Shown: positions 21,605 to 33,801, counted from the stretch's first letter. The stretch: 64,000 nucleotides of DNA from Oncomelania hupensis (GCA_036898135.1 CM072527.1:33206060-33270059); one strand, 5' to 3'. The notes: generated by a model not told the origin, from the sequence alone. Made by a program: numbers and translations.

Positions 21605-23500
21605 CAGGCCCGGACTAGGGGGGAGGTTACAGGGGTTACGTAACCCCCCCCCCCCCCTGGCCTGACTATGTACCTCTTTTTTTTTCTTTTTTCTTTTTTT
21701 CTTTTTTTTTTTTTTTTTTTTTTGGGAGGGGGGGGGATACGTTACAATCATAAGTAAATCCGGGGAGAAATTTCAACCCTCTCCCCTAGGCACTATAAAA
21801 AAATAAATCCTCTTCCACTCTACTCAATTTCAACCACTGATTCTTTTATCACAAGTAACTACATTCTGTTACCTGAGACACTGTGCTTCCCATAGCTTGA
21901 GTCTCTGCATTGTAAAAGCATGCGGCTTGCCTGCAGTGAAGAACATGATGGGAGCACTGAGGGAACTGTCACTGTTTTTCTCAAACTCTCCAAAGAGACA
22001 AAGAAAACTTGAAGATACCATCGAATCATCTCAGCCTGACACGACAAAAACAAAGCTTGTTGATCTGTGCAGAACAAGATGGGTAGAAAAACATGAAGCA
22101 CTGGAGGTTTATACATCTCTCTTTCTGGTTGTTCACGACTGTTTGGGACAAATGTGTGAAGACAGTGACAATTGGGACAGTGAGACACTGACCAAGGCAA
22201 CTGGCTTTCTCCACACCTTGAGCAGCAGTGCTTTCCTCGTTGCATTCGTTGTCGTCCGCAATTGTTTGCGTTACTTAAAACCCTTGACAGTGAAGCTGCA
22301 GAAAAGGACAAAAGATGTTGTCGATGCCTACGGGAAATCAAAGCGGTCAGTAACTGCATGTCTTCTATTAGAAGAGATGTCGACACAGCGTTCGTTGCCT
22401 GGTTCGGTGAAGTCAGCAAAATGGCGAATGCTTTGACAACTGATGTTATTGTTCCTCGTCAAGCATCCCGACAGACTCTCCGTGACAACCAACCTGCCGC
22501 CACTCCAGAAGAATATTTCAAGATTAGCATTGCCATTCCTTTCTTGGAACACCTGTCAATCGAATTGGACTCGAGGTTCAAAAATGCTGACCTAGCAGTT
22601 GATGGTCTCTGTCTGGTGCCAAGCACTTTAATAGACAACCAGGATGGTTTCATGCAGGTTCCAGAAGGAGTGAAGACACTGGCAATGTTGTGGGAGTCTG
22701 ATCTACCAGACAATGCTACCCTTGATGCAGAATACCAAAGGTGGGTTTGCAAATGGCGAAGTGCTGCTGAGAATGCGACAGCTATCATCCCATCCACGGC
22801 ATCAGAAGCACTGAAACATTGTGACAGGGATTTTTATCCCAACCTGTTCATCATGCTAAAGAACCTTTGCACCCTGCCTGTCACTACTGCCGAGTGTGAG
22901 CGTTCAAACAGTCAGTTGCGCAACCTGAAAAACTACCTGCGCTCTACAATGGGGCAACATAGACTCAATGGACTTGCTTTACTAAAAGTGCACAGGGATG
23001 TTGATATTGACTTCAAAGAGGCAGTGAACTGTTTTGCCAGAAGATACAATTCACAAATGGTACTAAAGCCGAGGAACCTAGTGCAGCAAGACTGAAAGTG
23101 AAAGCAGGGCGGTGATGTTCATAAATTACAAGGTAAAGCTTTATACTGTTAACGATCAACAAAATGTAGTGAATAATAATAGTATACAAAACATCTCTGC
23201 TGATAAATAAATGTTCGTGTGTGTGTGTTTTTTTTGTTTTTTGTTTTTTTAAGGGACGGGCAGATGATTATTTTTGTACCCCAGAGTTTGTCAGTTCAAT
23301 TTGTTAAAAAAGCTCAAAGTCCCAGACCATCATAAATGGCTTTTTCAAGGTTCAGATTGCACCAGATTGCACCATTTTGCATCCTTGAAAAAAAAAATTT
23401 CCGGGGGGGCATGCCCCCGGACCCCCCTAGAAGGCTCGGCGCTTCGCGCCTTCGCTAAATCTGTAACCCCCCCCCTCAACTTTTCCCAGGTCCGGCCCTG
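21605..23500 (+). mobile_element. hAT element 2 (ZMYM/P52rIPK-like), internally deleted
   Basis: Inverted ends CAGGCCCGGACTAGGG (left) and the complement of CAGGGCCGGACCTGGG (right). G/C-run subterminal stretches include a GCATGCCCCCGGACCCCCCT word, a pattern I associate with invertebrate hAT elements of this type. GAGAA is present on both sides, but a clean 8-bp duplication is not visible. The transposase lies inside on the plus strand. The first half of the transposase is missing behind a poly-T tract (21670-21725). Confidence 0.75.
21897..23095 (+). pseudogene. hAT transposase, C-terminal portion, frameshifted
   Basis: Two frames join near 22338. The first (to ~22338) has KLVDLCRTRWVEKHEALE, typical of hAT catalytic regions. 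The second runs to 23095 with TPEEYFKISIAIPFLEHLS and the hAT dimerisation block TTAECERSNSQLRNLKNYLRS followed by RLNGLALLKVHRD. It resembles proteins annotated as zinc-finger MYM-type or 52-kDa PRKR-inhibitor-repressor-like, which are hAT-derived. The N-terminal zinc fingers and first catalytic Asp are absent. The frameshift makes it a relic. Confidence 0.8.
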
Positions 23501-24950
23501 GAGAAGACGGATTGCTGCCATGTGATTTGCTATGTGTGAAAGTCATGCTCGAATTGCGAATGTTCTTAGAAGTGAGTTATAAGTAAAGTAAGTCTATTCG
23601 AGAACATTCCTAGATAGCCGTATAAAAACTCCGCGCACTACCTGTTTTAGCAGGAGGAAGCTTTTTCACATCACATGTGTAGACAGGACCGGTGTAAAGA
23701 GAAATAAAGTGGATCTGATTTTCAAGGTGACAGTTAGTGGCAGTTTCTGAGAAGAAGTTTTCTCTGCAGACTGTCATCAAGAAAGGAGGATAGGGTGATA
23801 GAGGGGGTCTATGAAGGAGCGCTGTGGGAGTGCTTGTTTGAACTTTATAAGCCTAAGTAGGTTTAAATATCTGCTGTATATTTGCGACGTAACTTGAGTT
23901 GTCTACGTACAAGGTCGAGTGCCCTGTGACATCACCTATGCCATCCATGTGCCTGTGTTCATTTTGTCTGTCTTACCGCACCTGAGTGTCTGTGTCGCCG
24001 TTTGTCTGTCCGTGTCTTCATCAGGTCGGAGGAGTACCACTGGTATCGTAAGTCACCTGTTTCAATTTCTCAGTTGGCCATATCGTTCGGGGGGCTGGGT
24101 GGTGAATGTGAGTGTGGACGGATAAATGATAATATTTTCTTTGGTTCAATTTTATGTTTCATACGGTTTTAATTGATACATAAATACCAGAGCAAAAAAG
24201 AGAGAGAAGAGAGAGTAAAAAGTTTTTTTCTGAAATAAATTATAAATTAAATACATGTAAGTTAGCATGAGAGAATTCGCTGTCATATAGCGAAGAATGA
24301 CAGAAGAAATGTTGAGAATGCGTGTGGCACAAGGGAGACAATCTTACTGTCAGACAGGAGATTGTACAATTTAATGTAATATGGGTGCTTTACGGTTATA
24401 TATTTTGTATGTGATGCAGATGTACCAAAAATCCAGTTTCCATTGCATTGCTGTCTGCACCATGTCCAAGTCTGGGTGATGTGGCGAGAGGAACTCAGAC
24501 GACACCATCCTCCCATTTTCGACATTTAAATTCGGGAGGGTTATTTGTGTCGCAGGATAGAGTTCTTTGTATTTATGTAAAACAGTTTACATTTTCTCAA
24601 ATAACACACACACACACCCAGCATTTACACAACAATTTAATATAATAATTAAAGGACATGTTTGTAAAAGAAGTATTTATTTACATGTGAAAACTTGTAA
24701 ATTTCAGCAGTTTAAAGTATATTAAAACGAGATTTAGGAATAATTACTTGACTTTGAAATATTAGAATACTTGTGTAAGTAACTTGTTGTAATATATATT
24801 TTGTCTGGGGGAATTATTTCGCCAGGCAATATTAATTACTAGTTTGAACATTTACTGCGTCAAGGTAAGATGCATTTCGGCATTACTTCCCCTGCATTGT
24901 GTTTTATGCGCCGCCATTTTGAATGAGACTGCAGCGATTTTCTGCTCATC
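23501..24950. other. Noncoding stretch before the piggyBac gene
   Basis: No credible coding region. It contains short (CA)n and purine runs. Close to the gene (24908-24922) is GCGCCGCCATTTTG, a YY1-like initiator-type motif, ~30 bp before the predicted ATG, which could mark the promoter. Confidence 0.4.
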
Positions 24951-25767
24951 ATGGCAAGTCAGAAAAGGTGAGACAATATTTTATTAATGGTCAACATTTT
25001 TGATAACAATATATAAGCAAAATTGTAGATATATAACATATCTAGAAACGGTTTTGTCTGTTTTGAATTGTTTTGATTTTGGTATGTTGTAGGACAGCAT
25101 TGGACTATGCAAATTCTTTTTGAAAATAGTTGTACAGTTGTTAAAGATTGTTATACTTATAGGCTATGGTAGACCTGCACCAGTCTGCAACAGTACACAA
25201 AATATAGTGAAACCGCAAACCCCCTCATCAACCCATAGGAGCCAGAATGATCGACGCCTTGATCGTGGGCCCTCAACATCAAGAAGAAGAAGACAGGTTA
25301 AACTGCTGTACCGAAAAGTACCCTCTAGGCACGAGAGGGGACAGGTTTTTGCGTTACTGAAGTCTTAGTTATTTTTGTGATTTACGATTTTTTTGCAGGT
25401 CGTATAATGTCAATGAGGTGCTGGATATTCTTGAAGAAGATGGAATGTTCCAAAGAGCTGATGTTTTCACTGAACCACCACCTGTAGATGCACTCACTGA
25501 CGAAGACAGCGGCGACGAAGAGGGAGAAGGCCCCAGCATTCAGAACCTAAATGGAAGGCAGCTGTTGTCAGGAGCCACTGCAACCGTGTTTTACCCAGAC
25601 GGCAAAAGCACTTTTGGAGAAACCGATGATGAATCCGAGTCAAATGATGTAAGTAGCTATTTGTTTTCTGTCAGTTTGAAACAGTATCGTTGGTGTTTGA
25701 AGACTATGTTATGCAAAGACGTGTATTTACTACGCCACACAATAGGCCCCTACTGATATGCTGGCAT

Positions 25768-25863
<96 letters not shown>

Positions 25864-27527
25864 ATTTTTGTTCATTGTAACTATGTTTTTTGCAGGAATC
25901 TGGGACGTCTGATGAAAGCACCTCCTCTGATGAAAGTAGCAGAAGACCTCGAAAGCGAACCCGTGATGCATCCTCAACCATGCCAGCAAGGAAACAACGA
26001 AAGAGGTCACTGCCTCCACACAGACCTGAGAAACGATCCTGGAAAAAGGTGGACATGAATGATCGCCAAAAAAGCCAGTTCACTTGGTCATCCGCCAAAG
26101 CTGATGCCTCTCGTTTGCCTACTGATCCTGTGAATCTGTTTGAACTGTTTTTTGATGACGAAGTAATTGACCTTATCACAGAACAAACAAAGGGCTATGC
26201 AGCATTCAAGGGAAACCACTCGTTCAACGTCTCTTGTGATGACATAAGAACCTTCATAGGGATTCTACTCGTTTCTGGATACAGTACAGTGCCAAGAAAA
26301 CGAATGTACTGGTCGAAAGACCCCGACATCTGCAATGAAGCTATTTCTGCATCCATGTCCAGAGATCGATTTGAGGAAATCATGCGCTATTTCCATGTCA
26401 GCGACAACAGTGACCTGGATGCCACTGATAAAATGGCGAAAGTCAGACCTCTGCTCACAATGATCAATGAACGATGTCTGCGGTACTTCCTGAAGCAGCA
26501 AGACTTGAGCATTGACGAGAGCATGATCCCGTACTATGGAAGGCACGGAGCAAAGCAGTTTATTCGAGGCAAACCAATACGGTTTGGGTTCAAGATGTGG
26601 GTTTTGGCCACACCGCTGGGCTACGTGGTTCAATTTGAACTGTACCAAGGAGCTCAAGGAAAACAAGCTGCTGCTCAGTGTCCTGGAGTTGGAATGGGAG
26701 GGTCAGTTGTGATTGATTTGGTGTCTGAGCTCCAGGAGGGTGACGCCTTTCACCTGACATTTGACAATCTGTTTACCTCTCTGAAGTTAGTGGATTATAT
26801 GTCATCCAAAGGAATTGCATGCACTGGTACCATCAGATCCAACAGGGTGGAGGATTGTCCTCTTATGGACGTCAAAAGCATGCAGAAAACCAAAAGGGGA
26901 ACTTACGACTACTACACAGACACAGCCAATAACCTCCTTGTGGTGCGTTGGAACGACAACAGCATTGTTATCGTCGTTTCCAACAAAGTGGGCGTTCATC
27001 CCACTCGAACAGCCAACCGATGGTCTCGGCAAGACAAAAAAAGAATTGACATCCCACAGCCAGCTTTGATCAATCACTACAACAAAACAATGGGAGGAGT
27101 TGACAGATCTGACCAGAACATTGACAAATATCGCACTGGAATCCGCTCCAAGAAATGGTACTGGTCAATCTTGGCGTACTGCATTGATCTGTCGGTACAG
27201 CAGGCCTGGCACTTGTATCGAGCCACGCCCACTGGCATGCAGCAGCCCATGGATCTTCTGGCTATCCGACGGCAAATAGCCACTGTCTACTTGGCAAGAG
27301 CCGCCCAGCCAGGTCGAATTGGACGCCCCCTTGGCCGATGCAGGAGCCTGGACAGGAGAGTACCCAAAGCCCTACGCCTGGACGGAAAAGGGCATCTGAT
27401 CGAGAGGGTCACGAGCAGGGGAAGATGTGCAGCCTGTCAAGGCAAAGCTCAACAGAAATGCATCAAATGCAACGTGCGACTCCACACCAAGTGCTTTGCC
27501 ACATTTCACACCCAAGATGCTGTGTGA
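24951..27527 (+). CDS. piggyBac-family transposase gene, three exons, apparently intact
   Basis: Predicted exons 24951-24967, 25399-25648 and 25896-27527 give 632 residues, with GTGAGA/GCAG and GTAAGT/GCAG borders and matching phases. An acidic N-terminus (EEDGMF, DSGDEEGEG) is followed by a basic patch. The DDE-like core has catalytic Asp candidates in LSIDESMIPYYG (D296), LTFDNLFTS (D379) and GGVDRSDQN (D492). The C-terminus holds the Cys-rich zinc domain of the family (RCAACQGK ... CIKCNVRLHTKC). Enzymes of this family cut and paste at TTAA. Intron 2 is mostly a (CT)n run. Exon 1 encodes only MASQKR and is the least certain part. It could be an active transposase or a domesticated PGBD-like gene. 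Confidence 0.8.
25318..25353 (+). repeat. Hairpin-forming inverted repeat, left member (intron 1)
   Basis: GTACCCTCTAGGCACGAGAG... with a self-complementary core, then GGGGACAGGTTTTTGCG. The inverse complement recurs at 27737-27771 with few changes. Together they bracket exons 2-3 of the piggyBac gene and may be its terminal or subterminal repeats. No flanking TTAA sits directly at their outer edges. Confidence 0.55.
25771..25862. repeat. (CT)n microsatellite in piggyBac intron 2
   Basis: About 46 CT units just before the exon 3 acceptor (TTTTTTGCAG). It supplies an extended pyrimidine tract. Confidence 0.95.
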
Positions 27528-28687
27528 ATGAATCATAAAAAATGAATTGACAGTAGACAGTACTTTGAAACCAGCCAGTCACAGAAATGCAGAACTTTCA
27601 AGATGACAATATGACTTTTTAACTTTGTTTGTTGTTTCTAAGTTGTTAGCCTTCATTTCATCATTGTTGTTTGAAAATTGCCTTAAAAAGTCTTTGGGGC
27701 ACTATTGTTTTAGTTACTTTTAAACAAATTGTTTTTCGGAAAAACCTGTACCCTCTCGCGCCTAGCGGGTACAAAAGGGAACACCAAGACTTGTTCATCT
27801 AAATCAATAAATTTTAAGTTTTCATTCAAATAACAACTTTTCTCGTGTTTTTCTATGTATTTCACACACACTTACCATATTTTGGACGAAAAAATATTTT
27901 CAGGCATATATGGGATAAAAAAAAGAAGGTTTTCTTGTTGTTGATTCTATGTAGTGGAAAGGAATTGTTGTCGGCTATTGAAACTTTAAGTTATAAATAA
28001 TAACAATCTTTTCAAGGAATTATGATAATTGTGGGACAAGGTCAAATATATAAAGAATAAATTCAATTACTTGCCATTTATTACCTTGTTCATAGCAAGC
28101 TGAACCAAACAGAATTGTTGTAAATCTTTTGTATATTTTGTAGACGATTTATTTATTTTTCAATTTTGATTTAGATTATCATTATTATTTTGAGTGATTA
28201 ATTGTTTTATGTATAGTTCAGGGTTATATTAGTGGGTTGTGGGTTGGAAGGGTTGCGAAGGGGAAAAAGGGAGTTGGCTTTTGAGTGTGAATGAGTGAGT
28301 GGAATAAAGAAATTGTATCGTCAACTTCTGGTTTGGTGTCTTAGATTATATTTAAGTGTTGGGTTTGTCACGTGTGAAAGCGCACGCATTGTCGAACCGC
28401 TGTTCAGGCAGTCGGGACGTGACAAGTGTGTTCATAGAATACATGGGCTCTAACACAAGTTGTATGTAATTTTTTTAACTGCATACCACGTTTTGGGGTC
28501 TGAGCTGAGCAATAAATAATCATTCATGTATTTAACGCATATTTATTTCTTTAAAAAAACAAATTTAAAAAATTTATTTCTGTAAATTTCAAAAAGAATT
28601 AAAAGAAAATGTATTTCTTTAACGTTTTACCCAAATTAAAGAAAATATATTTCTTTAAAGAAAAAAAAGTAAAGACTATCAACCCTG
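27528..28687. other. piggyBac 3' flank and right end of hAT-1
   Basis: No coding region. A possible polyadenylation signal (CAATAAAT) is at 27805. From ~28500 the TTAAAGAAA-rich subterminal region of hAT-1 leads to its right terminus at 28687. Confidence 0.5.
27737..27771 (-). repeat. Hairpin-forming inverted repeat, right member
   Basis: CGGAAAAACCTGTACCCTCT followed by CGCGCCTAGCGGGTAC, the inverse of 25318-25353. TTAA occurs 14 bp inside at 27719-27722. Confidence 0.55.
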
Positions 28688-28774
28688 AATAAAATTGATA
28701 CCTACATATTCTTCATCGGTCCAGGCATTGACAGCTAACAGCATGGTTACCAACATCAGCAAGAACAGCTTCAT
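28679..28774 (-). CDS. Putative secreted-peptide first exon, copy C
   Basis: 31-codon frame from ATG 28774. The signal core LLMLVTMLLAVNAW differs from copy A by conservative changes, then TDEEY. The donor-like GTAGGTATCA follows directly after TAT (exon 28706-28774, 23 codons, phase 0), so codons past that point are intron or hAT sequence. This is the shortest and perhaps least damaged version. Its downstream exons would lie beyond the hAT insertion. Mature product unknown. Confidence 0.4.
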   Translation of the reverse strand: MKLFLLMLVTMLLAVNAWTDEEYVGINFIQG

Positions 28775-28900
28775 CTTTCCAGGCAGCGAAAGCAGACCTT
28801 GGTACAGCGATAGCGAAGGACACAAGCACACAGTAAGTAGCTCAAGTTCAACTGTTGAAGTAGGGAGGAGGGGGAATAGGAGGGGCAAGGGGGGGGGACA
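28688..28900 (-). repeat. Signal-exon repeat, copy C, right part
   Basis: Resumes copy C after hAT-1 with AATAAAATTGATACCTAC and runs through the signal exon to the GGGAGGAGGGGG tract. Confidence 0.8.
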
Positions 28901-29035
28901 CAGACCACAGGCGCTTGTATGTGGATACGCAAGCGCCTATGCCTTTGACGTATCTCCTTAGATAACCAAAGGGAGAGCCGCCACAGTCATATGCGCTCGC
29001 GTATTCAGATACAAGCGCCTGTGGCACAGACTGTA
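28900..29035. repeat. MITE-like inverted repeat, second copy
   Basis: CACAGGCGCTTGTATGTGGAT on the left and ATTCAGATACAAGCGCCTGTG on the right, with an inner hairpin (GGCGCTTG...CAAGCGCC). It is the counterpart of 3234-3343 and likewise sits just 5' of the signal exon. Confidence 0.6.
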
Positions 29036-29369
29036 TGACTCATTCCTAAACTTACGTGGAGCCCTGTGGCAACGCCAAGTGGGCAAAGACCACCATCAAA
29101 CCAACATTAAACCCGAGATTAGCTATAATTCCAGACATTCAATAGTATTCCCAGTAGGATCTGGAAATACTGTGAAATAGTCAGGAACGTCCGTTTGTCG
29201 GTCTTTTGCATCTTAGTTTTAAGAACCACACTTTATAGCAACATTACCAGGGAAAGTGTCCAGATTCCTGTGCTTATCGCATTGGCTCCTTCTCAAATGT
29301 CAAGGTCGCGGAGATAAGTTTTTTGCTTAAATACATTTTGCTTTATACCTCAAAAAGATTTAGTTAATT
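29036..29369. repeat. Unique stretch, then inverted copy of the 2.49-2.66 kb block
   Basis: About 130 bp without features, then the inverse of 2490-2660 (CGTTTGTCGGTCTTTTGCAT and onward). No gene. Confidence 0.5.
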
Positions 29370-29766
29370 ATTCATTGCTTACAGGGTCCAGTGGACTGCA
29401 AAGAGACGAATCAGGACCACAAAATCAAGTCTACAACTTGGCTGAAAGTGTACTCACCCCTGATCCGCATAAAAGATCTGCTAAAACAACCCTAGTGGTA
29501 ACACTGAAGCCACTCCACCAGCCTGTCACTTTACAATAAAAGCATCCCACGCAGGGAGCGCTGAGGCTATACTCTAATTTATCGAACCTCCGTTTACAAA
29601 AACAAAATAGAATACAAACATCATTACAAAATATCAACAAAACACATACATATAAAATGCCTACATTGCCAAATAATAACATCATAGGAAGCCCCAGTGA
29701 CCATTTGGCAGAAAGCGTCCAATATTCCCCATCTGATCCGACAGACCTGACACACACCAATGAGGA
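29370..29766 (-). repeat. S2 repeat, near-complete copy
   Basis: Conserved 3' end (GTTAATTATTCATTGCTTAC on the plus strand) at 29372 and the presumed 5' limit (ACACACACCAATGAGGAGT) at 29766, about 395 bp. It is the best reference for the family's length in this window. Confidence 0.7.
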
Positions 29767-30145
29767 GTTTTGTCCCGGAAGAGTTTTCAAGAAAAAAGGT
29801 AGGTGACTGGTCTAGCGAAGAAGAAGATAGTATAGTAGATTGATAGAACAGAATATGACTGAGAAAGAACAAAGGAGAAAGACAGCGACAGTGGGAATTT
29901 AAAGCACTTAATTTCCAAAAAGTGAGGATATTATTTATACTGAAACCCCCCGGCATCCCCAAGAGGGCCTCAAAAAGAGATGAACCTAGGTCAACGATTT
30001 TTGGTGTTCGGGTACAACTCGTGTCAATCATATAATAACAGTCTTTTTGGTTGGTCATTGGGTTCATCGTGAAATCCGTCGGTGTTTCACCTTTCTCTTT
30101 TATAAAAAGTGCACATAATTAATAAATATGTATAAGTAAAATGTA
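29767..30145. other. No recognisable feature
   Basis: AT-rich DNA without convincing coding potential or repeats seen elsewhere in the window. Confidence 0.4.
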
Positions 30146-30156
30146 TCATTTATCAA

Positions 30157-30440
30157 TCAGGATTCTTTGTACACGAAAGCTTGAAGAGAGATGGAATTCA
30201 CCCCTCAGTGAGTGGCAGCGGTGTTCTAGCAGGAAACATTGGCCGACATTTGAGAAACCTCTTTTGGGTCAGAGACCGAAGAAGACCTTTAGACCGCCAT
30301 CGCTCATTGCACCGTCTGTTAATCCGTGGTGGAACAACCATTATAATGTTCTCTTTGACTATTAGTCAAGTTCTTCCCATAGGAATATGTGTGACTTCAG
30401 CTATTTTGTTACCTGCTTTAATCGTTTTGTGTAGAGTTAA
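30157..30440 (+). pseudogene. SGNH/GDSL esterase-like C-terminal fragment
   Basis: The plus frame reads SLKRDGIHPSVSGSGVLAGN then IGRHLRNL. DGIHxxxxGxxxLAxNI is the block V pattern (catalytic Asp-His) of SGNH hydrolases, as found in ORF1 of some CR1-type LINEs and in host proteins. A hydrophobic stretch (IIMFSLTISQVLPIGICVTS) follows. Blocks I-III are absent, so it is a fragment. It may be a relic LINE ORF1 or an isolated exon. Confidence 0.4.
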
Positions 30441-30549
30441 ATACTTTTCTCCGTTTTCTGCCATTGTAAGCGATTATTATTTTGTTTATTTCTACTGTCT
30501 TGTTATGCTGTTTTCTTCAGATAGATTTATATTGATATTCATTTTATAA

Positions 30550-30971
<422 letters not shown>

Positions 30972-33790
30972 CGCTGGAAAGGCCTAGGTGAAACAACGAC
31001 CGACAAAGGCCACAAGCTCTATTTCAGCGGTAGGGATGACAGGCATGAACACGGCGTTGGATTCTTGGTCCACAAGAACATTCTAGCCACTGTCATGGGT
31101 TGCCGCCCAGTCTCCAGTAGACTCATTACCATCCGCCTGAGAGCAGCCCCTTTCAACATCACCATCATCCAGGCCTACGCCCCAACATCAGACTATGACG
31201 ACAGCGAAGTGGAGGATTTTTATGAAAATCTACAGGCGGTCCTTGACCAAGTGCCGAAGAAGGACATAGTCATAGTGCAAGGCGACTGGAATGCCAAGGT
31301 TGGCCAAGATGCGCACCACAACTGGGGAGACACATGTGGACCCCACTGCAACAACGAGACAAATGACAGGGGTCTGAGACTCTTGGAGTTTGCCAGATAC
31401 AACAATCTGGTACTGGCAAACACGCTTGGTCTCCACAAAAACTCCCGACGATGGACATGGCACAGTCCTGGCGGGGAGCATCACAACCAAATAGACTACA
31501 TCATGGTCAAGAAACGCTTCAGATCAAGCATCAACATTGGCAGGACACGTACTTTTCCAGGAGCAGACATCGGAAGTGACCACGATCTCGTGATGATGTC
31601 TTTCCGGCTCCACTTGAAGAGAGTAAATACAGCAAAGTGCACTAGACTGAAGTTCGACCTGGACAAACTGCAAGACCCGGAGGTGGCAGAACTATTTCAG
31701 GCCACAATTGGAGGGAAATTTGCACCACTGCTCATTTTGGGGGCTGGTGAAGTAGATGTCAACACCATGACCACCACCTTCAACTCAGCTGTGACAGATG
31801 TCGCCACTGAGATCCTTGGCAAGCACCGACCAAAGAAGAAGCTGTGGATCACACCTGAACTTTTGGATCTGTGTGATAAACGAAGAGAGATGAAAAAGAA
31901 AAAGAACACCTCACAGGGAGCTGATGTCTACCGAAAAATCAACAATGACATCCGAAAGGGCATGCTCACAGCAAAGGAGAACTGGATAGAAGATCAATGC
32001 CAGGAAATAGAGAACAGTCTGAACAAGAACAACAGCAAGAAGGCCTACCAGACTGTGAAGCGGCTGACAAGTGTCAAGCAGCCCAAAGTCTCCACTATCC
32101 AAAGCAAGTCTGGCATATGCCTTACAGAAGAACAAGAAGTCTTGGACAGATGGACAGAGTACTGCTCTGACCTTTACAACCATACACCAAATGGAGACCC
32201 ATCAGTTCTAGCATGTCCCGAGAACAGAGAAGAAGAAGAAATCCTCCCAATTCTCCGGGAAGAAGTTGAGGCAGCAGTGCAAGCGCTAAAGAAAGGGAAG
32301 CCAGCGGGAGTGGACAACATACCCGCGGAACTGCTACAAGCAGGAGGAGAAGCGATGATTGATGCCCTCACCATTATCTGTAACAAGATCTGGCAGAGTG
32401 GGGAGTGGCCTATACCATGGACCCAGTCGCTTGTCATCACTCTTCCCAAAAAAGGTAACCTTCAGGAGTGTGAAAATTACCGGACCATCAGCCTCATCAG
32501 CCATCCCAGCAAGGTCCTCCTGAAAATAATACTCAACAGGTTGAAACCCCAAGCTGAACAAATCATAGCTGAAGAACAAGCAGGATTCAGGGCAGGACGA
32601 AGTACCACTGAGCAGATTTTCAACCTCAGAATAATCTGTGAGAAATACCTACAGCACCAACAACATCTATATCATGTGTTCATAGACTTCAAGAAGGCGT
32701 TTGACCGAGTCTGGCATGCAGCTCTATGGGCAACAATGAAAGTGTACAACATCAGCCCTAAAATTATTGAAGTCATCAAAAGCCTGTATGACAAGGCTAC
32801 CAGTGCAGTCCTCCACAACAGAGCCATCGGGAATTGGTTCAGAACAACAATCGGTGTGCGTCAAGGATGCCTACTCTCTCCAACACTCTTCAACATCTTC
32901 CTAGAGCGCATCATGTCGGATGCTCTTGCAGACCATGAAGGCACAGTCAGCATAGGGGGTAGAGCAATCTCCAATCTTCGTTTTGCAGATGACATTGATG
33001 GATTGGCTGGAGAGGAACAAGAACTTGAACAGCTGGTACAGAGGCTTGACACCACCTCCAAAGCCTATGGAATGGAAATAAGTGCAGAGAAGACCAAAAT
33101 GATGACCAACAACACCAATGGCATCAATACGGACATCAAAGTCCAAGGCCAATCCCTCGACACAGTGCATAGCTTCAAATATTTAGGAGCCATTGTATCA
33201 GACAATGGGTCCCGACAGGAAGTCCTCTCCAGGATCGCACAAACAACTGCTGCCCTGACAAGGTTGAAGCCCATTTGGAAAGACAGGACCATCAGTCTAC
33301 ATTCCAAAGTAAGACTGCTGCGCTCCCTTGTCATCTCCATCTTCCTATATGCTTGCGAAGCATGGACCCTCACAGCAGATCTCCAACGAAGAATACAAAG
33401 CATGGAGATGAGGTGCTACAGAAGACTTCTGGGCATTTCCTATACCCAACACATCACCAACGACGAAGTCCGACAGACCATCACACAAGCCATTGGACAA
33501 CACGATGACCTGCTAACAGTGGTGAAGAAACGGAAACTTCGGTGGTATGGCCACGTCACCAGATCATCAGGCCTTGCAAAGACTATTCTGCAAGGCACAG
33601 TGCAAGGAGGTAGAAGAAGAGGGAGACCGAAAAAGAGGTGGGAGGACAACATTCGAGAATGGACTGGTTTGACACTGAGCGAAGCCATCAGGGCTGCTGA
33701 GGACAGAGAAAGATGGAGTATGCTGGTTAAACGATCATCTGTGGTGCCCCTACGACCTTCGGGTTACGGGACAGGATAGGATAGGATAGG
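30972..33790 (+). mobile_element. LINE-R, longest copy, 5'-truncated
   Basis: Precisely bounded by ACCTAAATCAC at 30961-30971 and 33791-33801, an 11-bp target duplication within a SINE. It ends in (GGATA)n. It is the reference for all other LINE-R fragments in the window (at 1, 4884, 5195, 6234, 19010, 34934, 52775 and 59040). Confidence 0.9.
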
Positions 33791-33801
33791 ACCTAAATCA
33801 C

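Larger units (their letters stand above)
20367..28687. mobile_element. hAT-like element 1, 8.3 kb, with nested insertions
   Basis: The ends are inverted: CAGGGTTGGAAGATTTTACG on the left and the complement of CAGGGTTGATAGTCTTTAC on the right. The flanks are AATAAAAC (20359-20366) and AATAAAAT (28688-28695), an 8-bp duplication with one mismatch, the size typical of hAT. Copies A and B of the host repeat show the uninterrupted site (AATAAAACTGATACC). Both subterminal regions (20380-20520 and 28530-28680) are rich in TTTAACG/TTAAAGAAA words. A cognate transposase is not evident; hAT-2 and the piggyBac gene appear to be passengers or later insertions. Confidence 0.75.

Noticed and set aside
25120..25368. 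Alternative first exon of the piggyBac gene (Arg/Ser-rich frame)
   Set aside because: Its possible donor (ACAG/GTTAAA) is phase 0. Joining to exon 2 would give an immediate stop, while the 24951 exon joins in phase.
25770..26058. Ser-Leu or Arg-Glu repeat proteins over (CT)n/(GA)n, also at 58.0 and 63.2 kb
   Set aside because: Artefacts of dinucleotide repeats, which are open in several frames.
21265..28370. LTR pair of another element (weakly similar stretches at 21.27 and 28.22 kb)
   Set aside because: Similarity is short and patchy. No matching ends or target duplication could be seen.
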